Counted from the first letter of the stretch, positions 9,066 through 17,245 are shown. The stretch is DNA of 64,000 nt from Oscillospiraceae bacterium (GCA_021199355.1 JAJQIF010000028.1:50485-114484); one strand, 5' to 3'. Translations and numbers: made by a program. The notes: a model not told the origin generated them from the sequence alone.

Positions 9066-11477
9066 ATGACTAAAAGACTTTTAGCATTGGCAACCGCCCT
9101 CATTCTGGCAGTCTCCATGCTCAATCTCTCGGTGTTTGCGGATACTGGCTCTGCTACTATTACAAACACAGGAAGTAACACAGTCAAGATCGAATGGTCT
9201 TATACTGCTGATGACAGTAGCAGTGCTGTTACTTACACCTACAAATTGGAAAACAAGACCACGGGTTCAACTCTTGCGTCCGGAACAAAGAAGAGCGTCA
9301 CAAGTGTAAGTAATATATCTTACAGCGCTTCTGGAACTTTGGCACTTACTGTTGATGTTTATGTTGATGGCACATATGCTACCACCTACAGCGACAGTTT
9401 GGCAGTAACCTACACTTCAACAAGCACCAAGAATGGCATCACCGTAACTCAGTCGGGTGATAGTGCCGTTACCGTAACTTGGACAGAGTCATCTTCATAT
9501 GCAAGCTATACCGCTACATATAAGACATCGAGCTCAAGCTCATCCGTTTCTATGGGCGTCGTATCGAGCGGCTTTTCTATCGGCAAGGCTTACTCTTCGC
9601 TCTACTCTGTAACCGTTATCGGTTGGAGTGGTTCAGGCGGAACCGGAACTTCGACCACCATTGGTACTTGGACTAACAGCTCAAGCTCTTCGAGCTCTTC
9701 TGTAACAACCACCGGCACAGTAAGCTATACCTATAATGGTGTTACCTCATCCGGTTATTACAGTTACACTCTTAAGTGGACTGCTGTATCAGGTGCTTCG
9801 TACTATACGGTCGCTGTTTCAGCGGAAAGCCAGTCCGCTACCTATATGACGAAGTCTAATTCGTACACCATCAATCTTCTTCCCGGCTATACTTACACCT
9901 TTGTAGTCACTGCTTATAACTCTTCGGCTGCATATCTGTCGCTTCCGGGAACCGCAACCATTGTATCCGGTACTTCGTCAAGTTCTTCCTCTTCGTCGTC
10001 ATCGGGCTTGACCTATACGACTACCGGCTTGACTAACGGTTATTATTACTACACCTTCTCATGGAGCAAGTATAATAGTGAAACAGCTTACTATATCTAC
10101 ATCAACGGTACCGCTATTCCTGTTACCGGTACTTCCTACTCAACCTATCTGACAAGCGGTCAGTATTATACCGTTACCGTCACCACTTTGAGTGGAACTA
10201 CGGTTGGCTCTGCTTACTTCTATGCGGGTGCTTCTTCATCGAGTTCGAGCTCGTCGTCCTATACAACGACTTCGGGCACTAACTGCACCGTTTACTCGTA
10301 CACCAGTTCCAAGACTGTATCGTGGACTGCTTACTCGGGAGCAAGTAGCTATATTGTTTACTACGTTGTCGGCTCCAACTCGACCGGTTCTACAACTACA
10401 ACTTCTTCCACAAGTGTTACTATTCCTGTAGCTAACACTTATGCCGTTACGGTCTACATCATCCCTTTGGATTCGACGGGCACTGCGCTTACAAGCGGTT
10501 ACTGGGCTTCAGCAACTGTTGCAGCTACAAGCAGTTCTTCTAGCTCGTCTTCGAGCTCTTCAACCGTAACTTCAACCGTTATGAAGAATGTCTCGATTTC
10601 TTCGAGCACTACGTTGACAACCACCCTTACATGGGATGCTGTAAGCGGCGCTTCCTATTACTACATTTCCTACGGTACACTCGGAACTTCTGCCGGATCC
10701 ACCACTACTTCTCTGACCAACAGTGCAAGCATTCCTTTCGGCAAGAGCTCTTCGTTTGAGGCATATGTATATGCTGTTTCATCGAGTGGTAGCACCTCTG
10801 TAGTTGGCTACATTCAGTATGTCCCCGGAACAACCGCGACCGTTATCGGCTCTACCGGTTCTTCCTCCGGCTCCAGCTCCTCTTCCGACAGTGACGCTTC
10901 CGTCTACCCGACTTCCTTCAAGGCTACTTCGGGCAACAGCGGAAAGATCACCCTTTCCTGGACTGCGGCTGACGATGCTACTTCCTACACCGTTTACTGG
11001 AAGCGCTCTTCCAACTCAACCTGGAAGAAGGCAGGAACCGTCAAGAAGACCGCTGTTACAATCTCGGGTCTTAACGACGGCACAAGCTATGACTTCTATG
11101 TAGTAGCTAATACCAACTACAGCTCCGGCACAGTTACCATCACCTGCTCGACAAAGACCTCTACCGTCACCGCTACAGACCCCGTAGCGAGCACGGCAAC
11201 TCTTTCGAGCCTGACATCCGTAACAAGCTCTTCGAGCGGTTCGATAACCGTTTCATGGACCGCCGTTTCCGGCGCAACCAGCTATAAGGTCTATGTTGCC
11301 GAGGGCTCAAGCTCCACCTACAAGTGCAAGGCTACCGTAACAAGCGGCACCTCGACCACAATCACTGGTCTCACATCCGGCACAACCTACAAGGTAAGAG
11401 TTGTAGCAGTTCCTTATCAGACTGACCTTTCAACCGACCTCAAGGCTTGCAGCTACATGTCTGTTACCGTCAAGTAA
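9066..11477 (+). CDS. Secreted serine-rich fibronectin type III repeat protein
   Basis: An 803-residue exported protein. A signal peptide (MTKRLLALATALILAVSM..., likely cut after VFA near residue 25) leads into six or so beta-sandwich repeats with the SWTAVSGASSYTV pattern of fibronectin type III modules. They are joined by runs of 5-10 serines (near residues 215, 310, 390, 490 and 605). The last two modules, about residues 615-700 and 715-803, match the FN3 pattern best. It has no wall-anchor motif or catalytic domain. The serine and threonine content is extreme, so the linkers may be glycosylated. A promoter precedes it and a terminator follows. The role, adhesion or scaffold, is inference. 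Confidence 0.8.
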   Translation: MTKRLLALATALILAVSMLNLSVFADTGSATITNTGSNTVKIEWSYTADDSSSAVTYTYKLENKTTGSTLASGTKKSVTSVSNISYSASGTLALTVDVYVDGTYATTYSDSLAVTYTSTSTKNGITVTQSGDSAVTVTWTESSSYASYTATYKTSSSSSSVSMGVVSSGFSIGKAYSSLYSVTVIGWSGSGGTGTSTTIGTWTNSSSSSSSSVTTTGTVSYTYNGVTSSGYYSYTLKWTAVSGASYYTVAVSAESQSATYMTKSNSYTINLLPGYTYTFVVTAYNSSAAYLSLPGTATIVSGTSSSSSSSSSSGLTYTTTGLTNGYYYYTFSWSKYNSETAYYIYINGTAIPVTGTSYSTYLTSGQYYTVTVTTLSGTTVGSAYFYAGASSSSSSSSSYTTTSGTNCTVYSYTSSKTVSWTAYSGASSYIVYYVVGSNSTGSTTTTSSTSVTIPVANTYAVTVYIIPLDSTGTALTSGYWASATVAATSSSSSSSSSSSTVTSTVMKNVSISSSTTLTTTLTWDAVSGASYYYISYGTLGTSAGSTTTSLTNSASIPFGKSSSFEAYVYAVSSSGSTSVVGYIQYVPGTTATVIGSTGSSSGSSSSSDSDASVYPTSFKATSGNSGKITLSWTAADDATSYTVYWKRSSNSTWKKAGTVKKTAVTISGLNDGTSYDFYVVANTNYSSGTVTITCSTKTSTVTATDPVASTATLSSLTSVTSSSSGSITVSWTAVSGATSYKVYVAEGSSSTYKCKATVTSGTSTTITGLTSGTTYKVRVVAVPYQTDLSTDLKACSYMSVTVK

Positions 11478-11505
11478 ACAGTTACGCGCAATCAATTAAA
11501 ATAGG

Positions 11506-11535
11506 GGAGAGCCGGCTTCGTGCCGGCTTTTCTCT
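11506..11535 (+). terminator. Rho-independent terminator after the FN3 gene
   Basis: Stem AGCCGGC/GCCGGCT with a TTCGT loop, followed by TTTTCTCTT. It lies about 30 bases after the stop at 11477. Confidence 0.85.
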
Positions 11536-11625
11536 TGACAGCCCGCATGAAAACGCTTGTAGAAAATGATGATTTTTGTCAGAGTGTCTTGTAATCGGGG
11601 ATGAATTCGTGTATAATAACAGGAA

Positions 11626-11672
11626 TGAGCGATGCTCATTCCTGCGGAAGATTTGCCTTCGGCAAACTTCCA
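11626..11672. repeat. Two adjacent mini-hairpins before the sigma factor gene
   Basis: GGAATGAGC-GAT-GCTCATTCC followed by GGAAGATTTGCC-TTC-GGCAAACTTCC. These belong to the mini-hairpin family also seen at 7570, 15013-15186, 22600 and 53571. The rest of the 11536-11830 gap holds an A/T-rich stretch and the GACACTATTTATACAG motif. Confidence 0.6.
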
Positions 11673-11740
11673 CCCTGACCCATCCGGAGGGGTTTCAAAA
11701 AAATTTTTTAATTTCGGTTGAAACAAAATCGGGTTTTTCG

Positions 11741-11756
11741 GACACTATTTATACAG
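11741..11756 (+). promoter_or_regulatory. Motif shared with the surface-protein leader, possible sigma target
   Basis: GACACTATTTATACAG, preceded by a TTTTT run, about 75 bases upstream of the sigma factor gene. Fourteen of 16 positions recur in GACACTACTTAAACAG near 24180, upstream of the wall-anchored protein. This may mark promoters read by the sigma factor itself; this is inference from two sites. Confidence 0.35.
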
Positions 11757-11830
11757 AAGCACTTCGATGAAGAGGCTGTGTGGATAGTGGTAATATAATA
11801 TCTTACAGCGAATCGAGGTGAGACTGATAT

Positions 11831-12376
11831 ATGAAATCCGACTTCAAGGAGCTTGTGACCCGTGCAAGGCGGGGCGATGCTTCTGCGTTCGGCGAGCTTT
11901 ATTCCGCAATCTATAAAGACCTTTATTACTACGCACTGTGTAACCTTAACAATGCGGACGATGCGGCGGATGCCGTGAGCGACGCTGTCTTGGATGCCTT
12001 CACGGGGATTAAGAATCTCAAAAACGAAGAGGCTTTCCAAGGGTGGATGGTCAAAATCCTGACCGCCAAAATCAAGCGAAAACAGGCGGAATATATCAGT
12101 CAGCGCGAGAACCTGAGCTCCACCACCTCGGACTATGAAGACGCCGAGGAAGGCGAGATGAACGACATCCCCGTCAATGAAGCAAAGTACGAGGGAATCG
12201 AGCTACTCGAGCACATCGAGGGACTGAGTCACAACGAAAAGATTTGCTTCACGCTGAATGCAATCTATGGCTACACGAGCGACGAGGTGAGCAAAATCAC
12301 CGAGATAAACAACGCCACCGTGCGAACGTATATAGCGAGAGCGAAGCAGAAGCTGCGAAAAGCACTATCTGATTAG
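11831..12376 (+). CDS. ECF-like sigma-70 family RNA polymerase sigma factor
   Basis: A 181-residue alternative sigma factor that should direct RNA polymerase to a special promoter set. Region 2 (core binding and -10 reading) spans about residues 10-80 with FGELYSAIYKDLYYYAL, and region 4 (helix-turn-helix for the -35) spans about 120-178 with GYTSDEVSKITEINNATVRT. Regions 1 and 3 are missing, as in ECF sigmas. The gene is followed 73 bases later by a membrane-anchored beta-propeller protein that may hold or sense for it. A GAGGTGAGA ribosome site precedes the ATG. An R1 half repeat begins one base after its stop. Confidence 0.88.
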   Translation: MKSDFKELVTRARRGDASAFGELYSAIYKDLYYYALCNLNNADDAADAVSDAVLDAFTGIKNLKNEEAFQGWMVKILTAKIKRKQAEYISQRENLSSTTSDYEDAEEGEMNDIPVNEAKYEGIELLEHIEGLSHNEKICFTLNAIYGYTSDEVSKITEINNATVRTYIARAKQKLRKALSD

Positions 12377-12377
12377 T

Positions 12378-12402
12378 GTAGGGGCGGATATTATCCGCCC
12401 GT
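12378..12402 (+). repeat. R1 left half
   Basis: GGGGCGGATATTATCCGCCC flanked by GTA and G, with no right half. It lies one base after the sigma factor stop, between it and its putative partner gene. Confidence 0.85.
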
Positions 12403-12449
12403 CAAATAGAAATCGCACAAAATTAATTTCAATAGAAAGGAGTGTCGGG

Positions 12450-14675
12450 ATGGCTAATAAGAACAGTGTTTACTGGGAAATGATGCAGAATATTTCCGTG
12501 CCGGAGAGACTTGAGCCGGACAATATCGTCGCGTTTCTGGAAGCTCATCAGATGGAAGCCGCAAAGAGCACAATGCAGGCTGAAGAGTTGCGGTCCGAGA
12601 TAACCGTTACCACAAACGAAGTCCCGACCTCTGTCGACTCTATCGACTCTGTCGATACAGCTACAACCGAAAAGGCAAATAAGAAGCCTGAAAAGAAGAG
12701 GATTTCCGTCAGCTCCAGTGCCAAGCGCACAAGAATCTATCGCACCGTCGCATCGCTTGCGGCATGTGCGGCGCTCGTCCTTGGGTGCGTGAGATACTTT
12801 GACCTCGGCGAGGTCGAGACTATCGAGACCGACTCAAAGGGCTCAACCTATGCTTCCGACTATGACGAAATCCACAAGACTTTCAAGAAGTACTATGCCG
12901 ACGACGAGGATAAAGTAACCCTTGATTCCGCAATCGCCGAGATTGAAAATTCTTACAACGAGAACGGCTCCGAGAGCACAAGCGACTCGGACAGCACCGT
13001 TAATACCGACGCCGAGACCGACGCTTCCGTAACCACGGCTACCGAGCCGGAGGCTACAAGCCCGACCGAGGAGGAAGCCTCCGAGAGCGTCGAAACAACC
13101 GACACCGAGCCGGACGTAACCCTGAGCGAGGGAGTAAGGCTCCCGACAATCGCCGAGGGCGAGCTCAGTGACAACTATCTTATCTGCAACGACATTATTT
13201 ACATCAGGGACGGAAGCACCGTCAAGGTCATCCTTTCCGACTGCGGCACACTTGAGTACATCGGCGACGCCGTCCCCGAGAACGGTCTTTTCGAGACGAG
13301 AGTGCTCGAGGAAATCTATGCCGTCGATTCAAGACTCATCGCGGTCTACTCGGTAACGACCGAGGAGCCGGTCTCCATTCAGGCGAATGCGACGACCGAA
13401 GAATCGCTTGTTGAGGGCATCCTGAGCTCGGTTTATTCGGACGACGGGAACACCGTCACGAGCTACTCAGCCGAGGTTGTTGTCTATGACATCTCGACCG
13501 ACGGAAGCATCACGACATCCTCTGTTGTATCGTTCAGCGGAAGCTACCTTGAATCCGTCTTCGATAACGGCTATGTCTACGTCGTCACAAGCTATGACGA
13601 ATACCATAACACCCTTCTGACGGGCGACAATCTTGACAGCTATGTCCCGAGCTACACCGTAAACGGCGAAAAGCTCTATATAGAAGCGACAAACATCCTT
13701 ATCCCCGAAACCTTCTCGACGCTTGATTACACCGTCGTCGGAGGAATCGCGGCGGCGCTCCCGTCGTGCCCCGTTTCCGTTCAGGCGGTTCTCGGCTCTG
13801 AGGGCAAGGTGGTCGTTTCGGAGGATGCGGTCTATGTCTTCGGCTACACCGGAACGGAGGAGACCTCCGTTGAAAAGCTCACCCTTTCGGGTGGAGCGGC
13901 GACCTTCAGCTATTCCGCAACCATTGAGGGCGTTGCCCTTACCGGCGGAATAAGTCTTAATGGCGACGTTCTTCTCGTTGCGACATTAAGAAGCGGCGAG
14001 AACGGATATATAACAGCAGTTTATGCTTTCGACGAAAACCTGAATCTCCTCTCGGAGGCTGATTTCCCGTCGGCTTATCAGACGGTGACCTTCGACGGCT
14101 TGAAGGTGATTATCGGAAATGGGGACGACACCAAGGTGGCGGACTTCTCCGACCCGTCGAATCCGGCTATTATCGAGAGTAACGACAGCGTCGACCTGAC
14201 GCTCGGGCTTCAATCATTCGGCGACGGCTATATCACCCTTACCGAGGACGACAGCGGAATGCTGATGCTCGCTTATCTTGAGACGGATAACGTCGGCGAG
14301 CTGGCGGTTTCTGCGGAGACGATGATTTCCTCCGAGGACTGTGACAGTCCGGCTCTCAGCGACAACAGAATTCTCTATTTGGATGCCGCAAACGGGCTTG
14401 TCGGTGTTCCGTATAAATACTTTGACGGCTTCGATTATTGTTGCACCTATGCAATCTATAAGCTTGGCGACACGGGCTTCACCCTTGTCGGAACGGTCGA
14501 GACCCACGAGGTCGACAGCGCATTCGAGTTTGGAAGAGCTGAGCTCTCGAACGGAATCCTCTATGTGATGAGCGACGGCAGAGTTTATGCACTCTCGGTC
14601 GGCTCGAGCTCCGTCTCGATAATCGGCTCGGCGGACCTGATTGAGTCGAGCTACTCGGGGCACACCACCTGGTAA
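12450..14675 (+). CDS. Membrane-anchored beta-propeller domain protein
   Basis: A 741-residue protein. Residues 1-95 are a charged, cytoplasmic-looking stretch, about 96-113 form one membrane segment (VASLAACAALVLGCVRYF), residues 125-220 are an acidic Ser/Thr/Glu-rich linker, and about 225-741 are repeated beta-strand modules of the secreted beta-propeller family (PF09826-like) found in Firmicutes and Archaea. It follows an ECF-like sigma factor, so its short inner N-terminus could act as an anti-sigma region with the propeller as outer sensor. That is inference, as no zinc anti-sigma motif is visible. The start at 12450 has an AAAGGAG ribosome site; a terminator follows. Confidence 0.78.
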   Translation: MANKNSVYWEMMQNISVPERLEPDNIVAFLEAHQMEAAKSTMQAEELRSEITVTTNEVPTSVDSIDSVDTATTEKANKKPEKKRISVSSSAKRTRIYRTVASLAACAALVLGCVRYFDLGEVETIETDSKGSTYASDYDEIHKTFKKYYADDEDKVTLDSAIAEIENSYNENGSESTSDSDSTVNTDAETDASVTTATEPEATSPTEEEASESVETTDTEPDVTLSEGVRLPTIAEGELSDNYLICNDIIYIRDGSTVKVILSDCGTLEYIGDAVPENGLFETRVLEEIYAVDSRLIAVYSVTTEEPVSIQANATTEESLVEGILSSVYSDDGNTVTSYSAEVVVYDISTDGSITTSSVVSFSGSYLESVFDNGYVYVVTSYDEYHNTLLTGDNLDSYVPSYTVNGEKLYIEATNILIPETFSTLDYTVVGGIAAALPSCPVSVQAVLGSEGKVVVSEDAVYVFGYTGTEETSVEKLTLSGGAATFSYSATIEGVALTGGISLNGDVLLVATLRSGENGYITAVYAFDENLNLLSEADFPSAYQTVTFDGLKVIIGNGDDTKVADFSDPSNPAIIESNDSVDLTLGLQSFGDGYITLTEDDSGMLMLAYLETDNVGELAVSAETMISSEDCDSPALSDNRILYLDAANGLVGVPYKYFDGFDYCCTYAIYKLGDTGFTLVGTVETHEVDSAFEFGRAELSNGILYVMSDGRVYALSVGSSSVSIIGSADLIESSYSGHTTW

Positions 14676-14700
14676 ATTCATTTTTCTCTGATAAATTTTC

Positions 14701-14737
14701 AACGCAGGGTTAGCAAGTGCCCTGCGTTGAGCTTTTT
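14701..14737 (+). terminator. Terminator after the beta-propeller gene
   Basis: AACGCAGGG/CCCTGCGTT stem with a ten-base loop, then GAGCTTTTT. Confidence 0.8.
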
Positions 14738-14759
14738 AAAAAAATATTTCAAAAAACGC

Positions 14760-14788
14760 TTGACATTTGAGCTCCGATATGTTATCAT
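14760..14788 (+). promoter_or_regulatory. Promoter for the tRNA pair
   Basis: TTGACA (14760-14765), 17 bases, TATCAT (14783-14788), with tRNA-Thr starting 21 bases later. Confidence 0.75.
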
Positions 14789-14809
14789 ATCATACGTTGT
14801 TGAGTGCTT

Positions 14810-14885
14810 GCTGGTGTAGCTCAGTTGGTAGAGCAGCTGATTTGTAATCAGCAGGTCGGGGGTTCAAGTCCGTCCACCAGCTCCA
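14810..14885 (+). tRNA. tRNA-Thr (TGT anticodon)
   Basis: A 76-base cloverleaf with acceptor arms GCTGGTG/CACCAGC, D arm GCTCAGTTGGTAGAGC, anticodon stem GCTGA/TCAGC around the loop TTTGTAA (anticodon TGT, reads ACA), T arm with GGTTCAAGTCC, and an encoded CCA. It is cotranscribed with tRNA-Tyr. Confidence 0.97.
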
Positions 14886-14900
14886 CACGAAATCGAATAT

Positions 14901-14986
14901 GGGAGAGTTCCCGAGTGGCCAAAGGGGGCAGACTGTAAATCTGTTGCTTTTCAGCTTCGATGGTCCGAATCCATCCTCTCCCACCA
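14901..14986 (+). tRNA. tRNA-Tyr (GTA anticodon)
   Basis: An 86-base class II tRNA with acceptor arms GGGAGAG/CTCTCCC, anticodon loop CTGTAAA (anticodon GTA), a long variable arm, T loop TCCGAATCC and an encoded CCA. It lies 15 bases after tRNA-Thr. Confidence 0.97.
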
Positions 14987-15013
14987 GAAAAAACGCCGAA
15001 AGGCGTTTTTTCA
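14987..15013 (+). terminator. Terminator of the tRNA pair
   Basis: AAACGCC-GAAA-GGCGTTT stem directly after the tRNA-Tyr CCA, followed by TTTTTTC. Confidence 0.85.
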
Positions 15014-15186
15014 ATTAAATCCGTCTTCGACGGAAGAAATCTGCCTGCGGCAGATGAAATCGCTTCGCAATGAAATCCGCCTTCGGCGGGATAAAGAGAC
15101 GGATTTAATTTCATCGTTTGCGAAGCAAACGATTTCTTCTGAAACGAAGTTTCAGATTTCATCCGAGCAACAGCGAGGATTTCATC
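15013..15186. repeat. Array of mini-hairpins ahead of the four-helix-bundle gene
   Basis: At least six short hairpins in ~170 bp, such as CCGTCTTCGACGG, CTGCCTGCGGCAG, CCGCCTTCGGCGG, CGTTTGCGAAGCAAACG and CTGAAACGAAGTTTCAG. In the left half each is spaced by GAAAT; in the right half each is followed by ATTTC. The array is thus itself an inverted repeat (AATTAAATCCGTC at 15013 against GACGGATTTAATT near 15098). It fills the gap between the tRNAs and the next gene. Confidence 0.75.
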
Positions 15187-15210
15187 AAAAGGAGCACGGG
15201 AGGCTTAACC

Positions 15211-15561
15211 ATGGCGGAAAACAAGCTTGCAGACCTGTCAATGGACTTTGCTATTAAAGTTTTGAAAATCACTGACAATACCAAAGGTCACTATTCGCTT
15301 ATGGATCAGTTGGAACGAAGTGCAACTTCTATTGGTGCCAACATCAGAGAAGCAAAGTACGCCCATAGTAAGCCGGATTTTATCTCAAAGATGCAGATTG
15401 CTTTGAAGGAGTGTTATGAAACCGAGTATTGGTTGGAGCTTTTCCAAAAAGCTTCTTTGTGTGACGAGGAAACAGCGACTGAATTGCTACACGATTGCGG
15501 CAGTATGCGGCGAATGCTGATTTCTTCCATTAACACCGCAAAAGCTAATATGAAATCATAA
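15211..15561 (+). CDS. Four-helix-bundle protein (23S rRNA intervening-sequence protein family)
   Basis: A 116-residue helical protein of the family PF05635/TIGR02436. Members are encoded in intervening sequences of some 23S rRNA genes, as free-standing genes, or (as Avd) in diversity-generating retroelements. The family marks are MDFAIKVLKITD near the N-terminus, YSLMDQLERSATSIGANIRE near 40-60 and the ALKECYETEYWLEL helix near 75-88. The ATG at 15211 is chosen for its GGGAGG ribosome site; upstream codons run through the hairpin array. There is no 23S rRNA or reverse transcriptase here, so its role is unknown. A terminator follows. Confidence 0.88.
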   Translation: MAENKLADLSMDFAIKVLKITDNTKGHYSLMDQLERSATSIGANIREAKYAHSKPDFISKMQIALKECYETEYWLELFQKASLCDEETATELLHDCGSMRRMLISSINTAKANMKS

Positions 15562-15569
15562 TTTGCATA

Positions 15570-15601
15570 AAAAAGCTGACGTTTTTGGCGTCAGCTTTTA
15601 T
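15570..15601. terminator. Terminator between convergent genes
   Basis: AAGCTGACG/CGTCAGCTT stem with T-rich sequence on one side and an A run on the other. It can serve the four-helix-bundle gene on plus and the sirtuin gene on minus. Confidence 0.8.
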
Positions 15602-15618
15602 TATTGCCGCATAGTGGC

Positions 15619-16365
15619 TTACAGCCTATCCAATATCTCCCCCGCCTTGCCATGGAGGGTATAGTCGGCGCGGCGGTTGATGACGGCTGGATTCTTCTCG
15701 ATGAAGATGAGCTTGTCGCCGGGGTAGTAGTTTATAAACCCTGCCGCCGGGTAGACGGCGAGCGAGGTGCCCGCAACTATCAGCACGTCGGCATTGCGGA
15801 TGTAGTGAAGAGTCTTCGTAACGACGCTGTCGTCGAGCGGCTCCTCATATAGGACGGCTCCCGAGCGGACGATTTTTCCGCAATCGGGGCAACGGAAGAT
15901 TCCGGTCTCCGCAAGGATGTCCCGCATCGAGAAGATTCTGCCGCACTTCGGGCAGTAGTTCTTGTCGGCGGAGCCGTGGAGCTCCAAGACTTCTTTTGAG
16001 CCTGCCTTCTGGTGAAGCCCGTCGATGTTCTGGGTGATGACCGCCTTGAGCTTCCCTTCGCGCTCCCATTCGGCGAGCTTAAGGTGCCCCTTGTTCGGCT
16101 CGGCGTCGACCATCGGTCCGATTGTCTTGTCACGATAAAACTCGTAGAAGACGTCGGGGTGCGTCTCGAAAAAGGAGTGGCTCAGGATTGTCTCGGGCGG
16201 ATAGTCGTATTTCTGGTTATAAAGCCCGTCCACAGAGCGGAAATCGGGCACGCCGCTTTCGGTCGACATTCCTGCGCCGCCAAAGAAGACGATGTTATCC
16301 GACTCCCTGACAATCCTCTTCACCTCTTCGAAGACGCCCTGCTCTTCCGGCAAAATCGGATTCAT
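15619..16365 (-). CDS. NAD-dependent protein deacylase, sirtuin (SIR2) family
   Basis: Removes acyl groups from protein lysines using NAD; cytosolic. The 248-residue protein is a compact sirtuin with the NAD loop GGAGMSTESGVPDFRS near residues 29-44, TQNIDGLH near 112-119, the catalytic histidine in LELHGS near 130, and a zinc site of two CxxC pairs (CPKC and CPDC). It has no extra domain, unlike SIR2 defence proteins. The gene sits one base before a DUF1508 gene in a minus-strand run. Desuccinylase versus deacetylase preference cannot be told here. Confidence 0.95.
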   Translation of the reverse strand: MNPILPEEQGVFEEVKRIVRESDNIVFFGGAGMSTESGVPDFRSVDGLYNQKYDYPPETILSHSFFETHPDVFYEFYRDKTIGPMVDAEPNKGHLKLAEWEREGKLKAVITQNIDGLHQKAGSKEVLELHGSADKNYCPKCGRIFSMRDILAETGIFRCPDCGKIVRSGAVLYEEPLDDSVVTKTLHYIRNADVLIVAGTSLAVYPAAGFINYYPGDKLIFIEKNPAVINRRADYTLHGKAGEILDRL

Positions 16366-16366
16366 G

Positions 16367-16729
16367 TTATTCGACTGTCGCCTCGGGAGCGTTTCTGCGG
16401 ATGCTGTCGATGCCGTTCAGGCAGGAAGCCTTTGCCTTGTAGCCCTCGCCGGTGGCGATGATTTCGCCGTTGCGAGCCTTAAGACGGAATCTGTACTCGC
16501 CCGCCTTGTCGGTGTAGACCTCAAACTTCGGGTTGGTTGCGGTCTCATAGTTCTCGAGGGTCTGGTCCTCAAGCTTTGCGTCGACTGCGTTCTTTCTTAC
16601 GCTCTCAATGCCGTTCTTGCAGGCATCCTCGCTCGAATAAACCTGACTTACGGCGATAACCTGTCCGTTGTCAGCCTTGAGGTTGAAAACATAGCCGGTG
16701 TTGGTTTCTTTTACGGTGAACTTTCCCAT
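16367..16729 (-). CDS. YegP-like DUF1508 protein, two tandem repeats
   Basis: A 120-residue small protein of two similar ~50-residue modules (about 1-55 and 63-118). Each contains a strand pair with NGQVIAVSQVYSS or NGEIIATGEGYKA and then a C-NGIxSxRxNA helix. This is the DUF1508 (YegP) fold, whose function is not known. It is followed on the same strand by the sirtuin gene with a one-base gap, so the two are probably cotranscribed. The ATG at 16729 has a GGAGG ribosome site. Confidence 0.85.
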   Translation of the reverse strand: MGKFTVKETNTGYVFNLKADNGQVIAVSQVYSSEDACKNGIESVRKNAVDAKLEDQTLENYETATNPKFEVYTDKAGEYRFRLKARNGEIIATGEGYKAKASCLNGIDSIRRNAPEATVE

Positions 16730-16765
16730 TACAATACCTCCAAAAAGTTGATGTCGGTTGTTTTA

Positions 16766-16984
16766 TTACTTCTTGCCGAAGAGCTTGCCGATGCCGCCAC
16801 TGACGTTGTCAAGATTGATTTTTGCCTGAATGCCGTCGGTTACGGTCTTAAGCTGGTCCTCGGGAATCTCAACGCCCGTAAGATCCTTGACTGTTCCTGT
16901 GGGGTCCTTCTTGAACTTCGCAAGAAGCTCCTCGTCGGAAGTGATCTTCTTGACACATTCTTCTACTTTTGCCTTGATGTCCAT
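16766..16984 (-). CDS. Small Nif11/NHLP-leader-like protein
   Basis: A 72-residue acidic-basic helical protein with a leader-peptide look: helix, FKKDPTGTVKDLTGVEIPED near residues 24-43, then DGIQAKINLDNVSGG near 50-64 and a short basic end (IGKLFGKK). The pattern resembles Nif11 or nitrile-hydratase-type leaders of modified peptides, including the double-glycine end, but the possible core is only eight residues and no modifying enzyme or peptidase-transporter is nearby. Free-standing versions are common in Clostridia. It has its own promoter and leads the DUF1508-sirtuin run. The function is unknown. Confidence 0.6.
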   Translation of the reverse strand: MDIKAKVEECVKKITSDEELLAKFKKDPTGTVKDLTGVEIPEDQLKTVTDGIQAKINLDNVSGGIGKLFGKK

Positions 16985-17050
16985 GATTTTTTGCTCCTAT
17001 CTTTAGCATTATTCGCCACAATTCCTTGCGGAATTTTCTTGGTTAATGTA

Positions 17051-17079
17051 ATTATACCACATAGATTTTAAAGTTGCAA
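17051..17079 (-). promoter_or_regulatory. Promoter for the leader-like/DUF1508/sirtuin run
   Basis: On the minus strand, TTGCAA (17074-17079), 17 bases, TATAAT (17051-17056), about 65 bases before the start at 16984. Confidence 0.65.
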
Positions 17080-17152
17080 CGAGTATTTTGAGAATAAATT
17101 CGAAATAATCGCAATAAATTTTCGCCTTTCCGAAAATTCCTGAAAAAATCTC

Positions 17153-17181
17153 TTGTACATGAGAAAAAACTGTGTTATACT
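17153..17181 (+). promoter_or_regulatory. Promoter for mreB
   Basis: TTGTAC (17153-17158), 17 bases, TATACT (17176-17181), 65 bases before the mreB ATG. Confidence 0.65.
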
Positions 17182-17245
17182 TTAGATGATTATTCTCGGA
17201 AAAGCGAGAAATGAAGATATTTTATCTGAGAAAGGCAGAATTATT

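Noticed and set aside
15013..15561. Diversity-generating retroelement (four-helix-bundle protein as Avd)
   Set aside because: There is no reverse transcriptase and no template/variable repeat pair in the neighbourhood.
15619..16365. SIR2-type anti-phage defence gene
   Set aside because: It is a compact 248-residue sirtuin with complete zinc and catalytic sites and no effector or sensor domain; neighbours are not defence genes.
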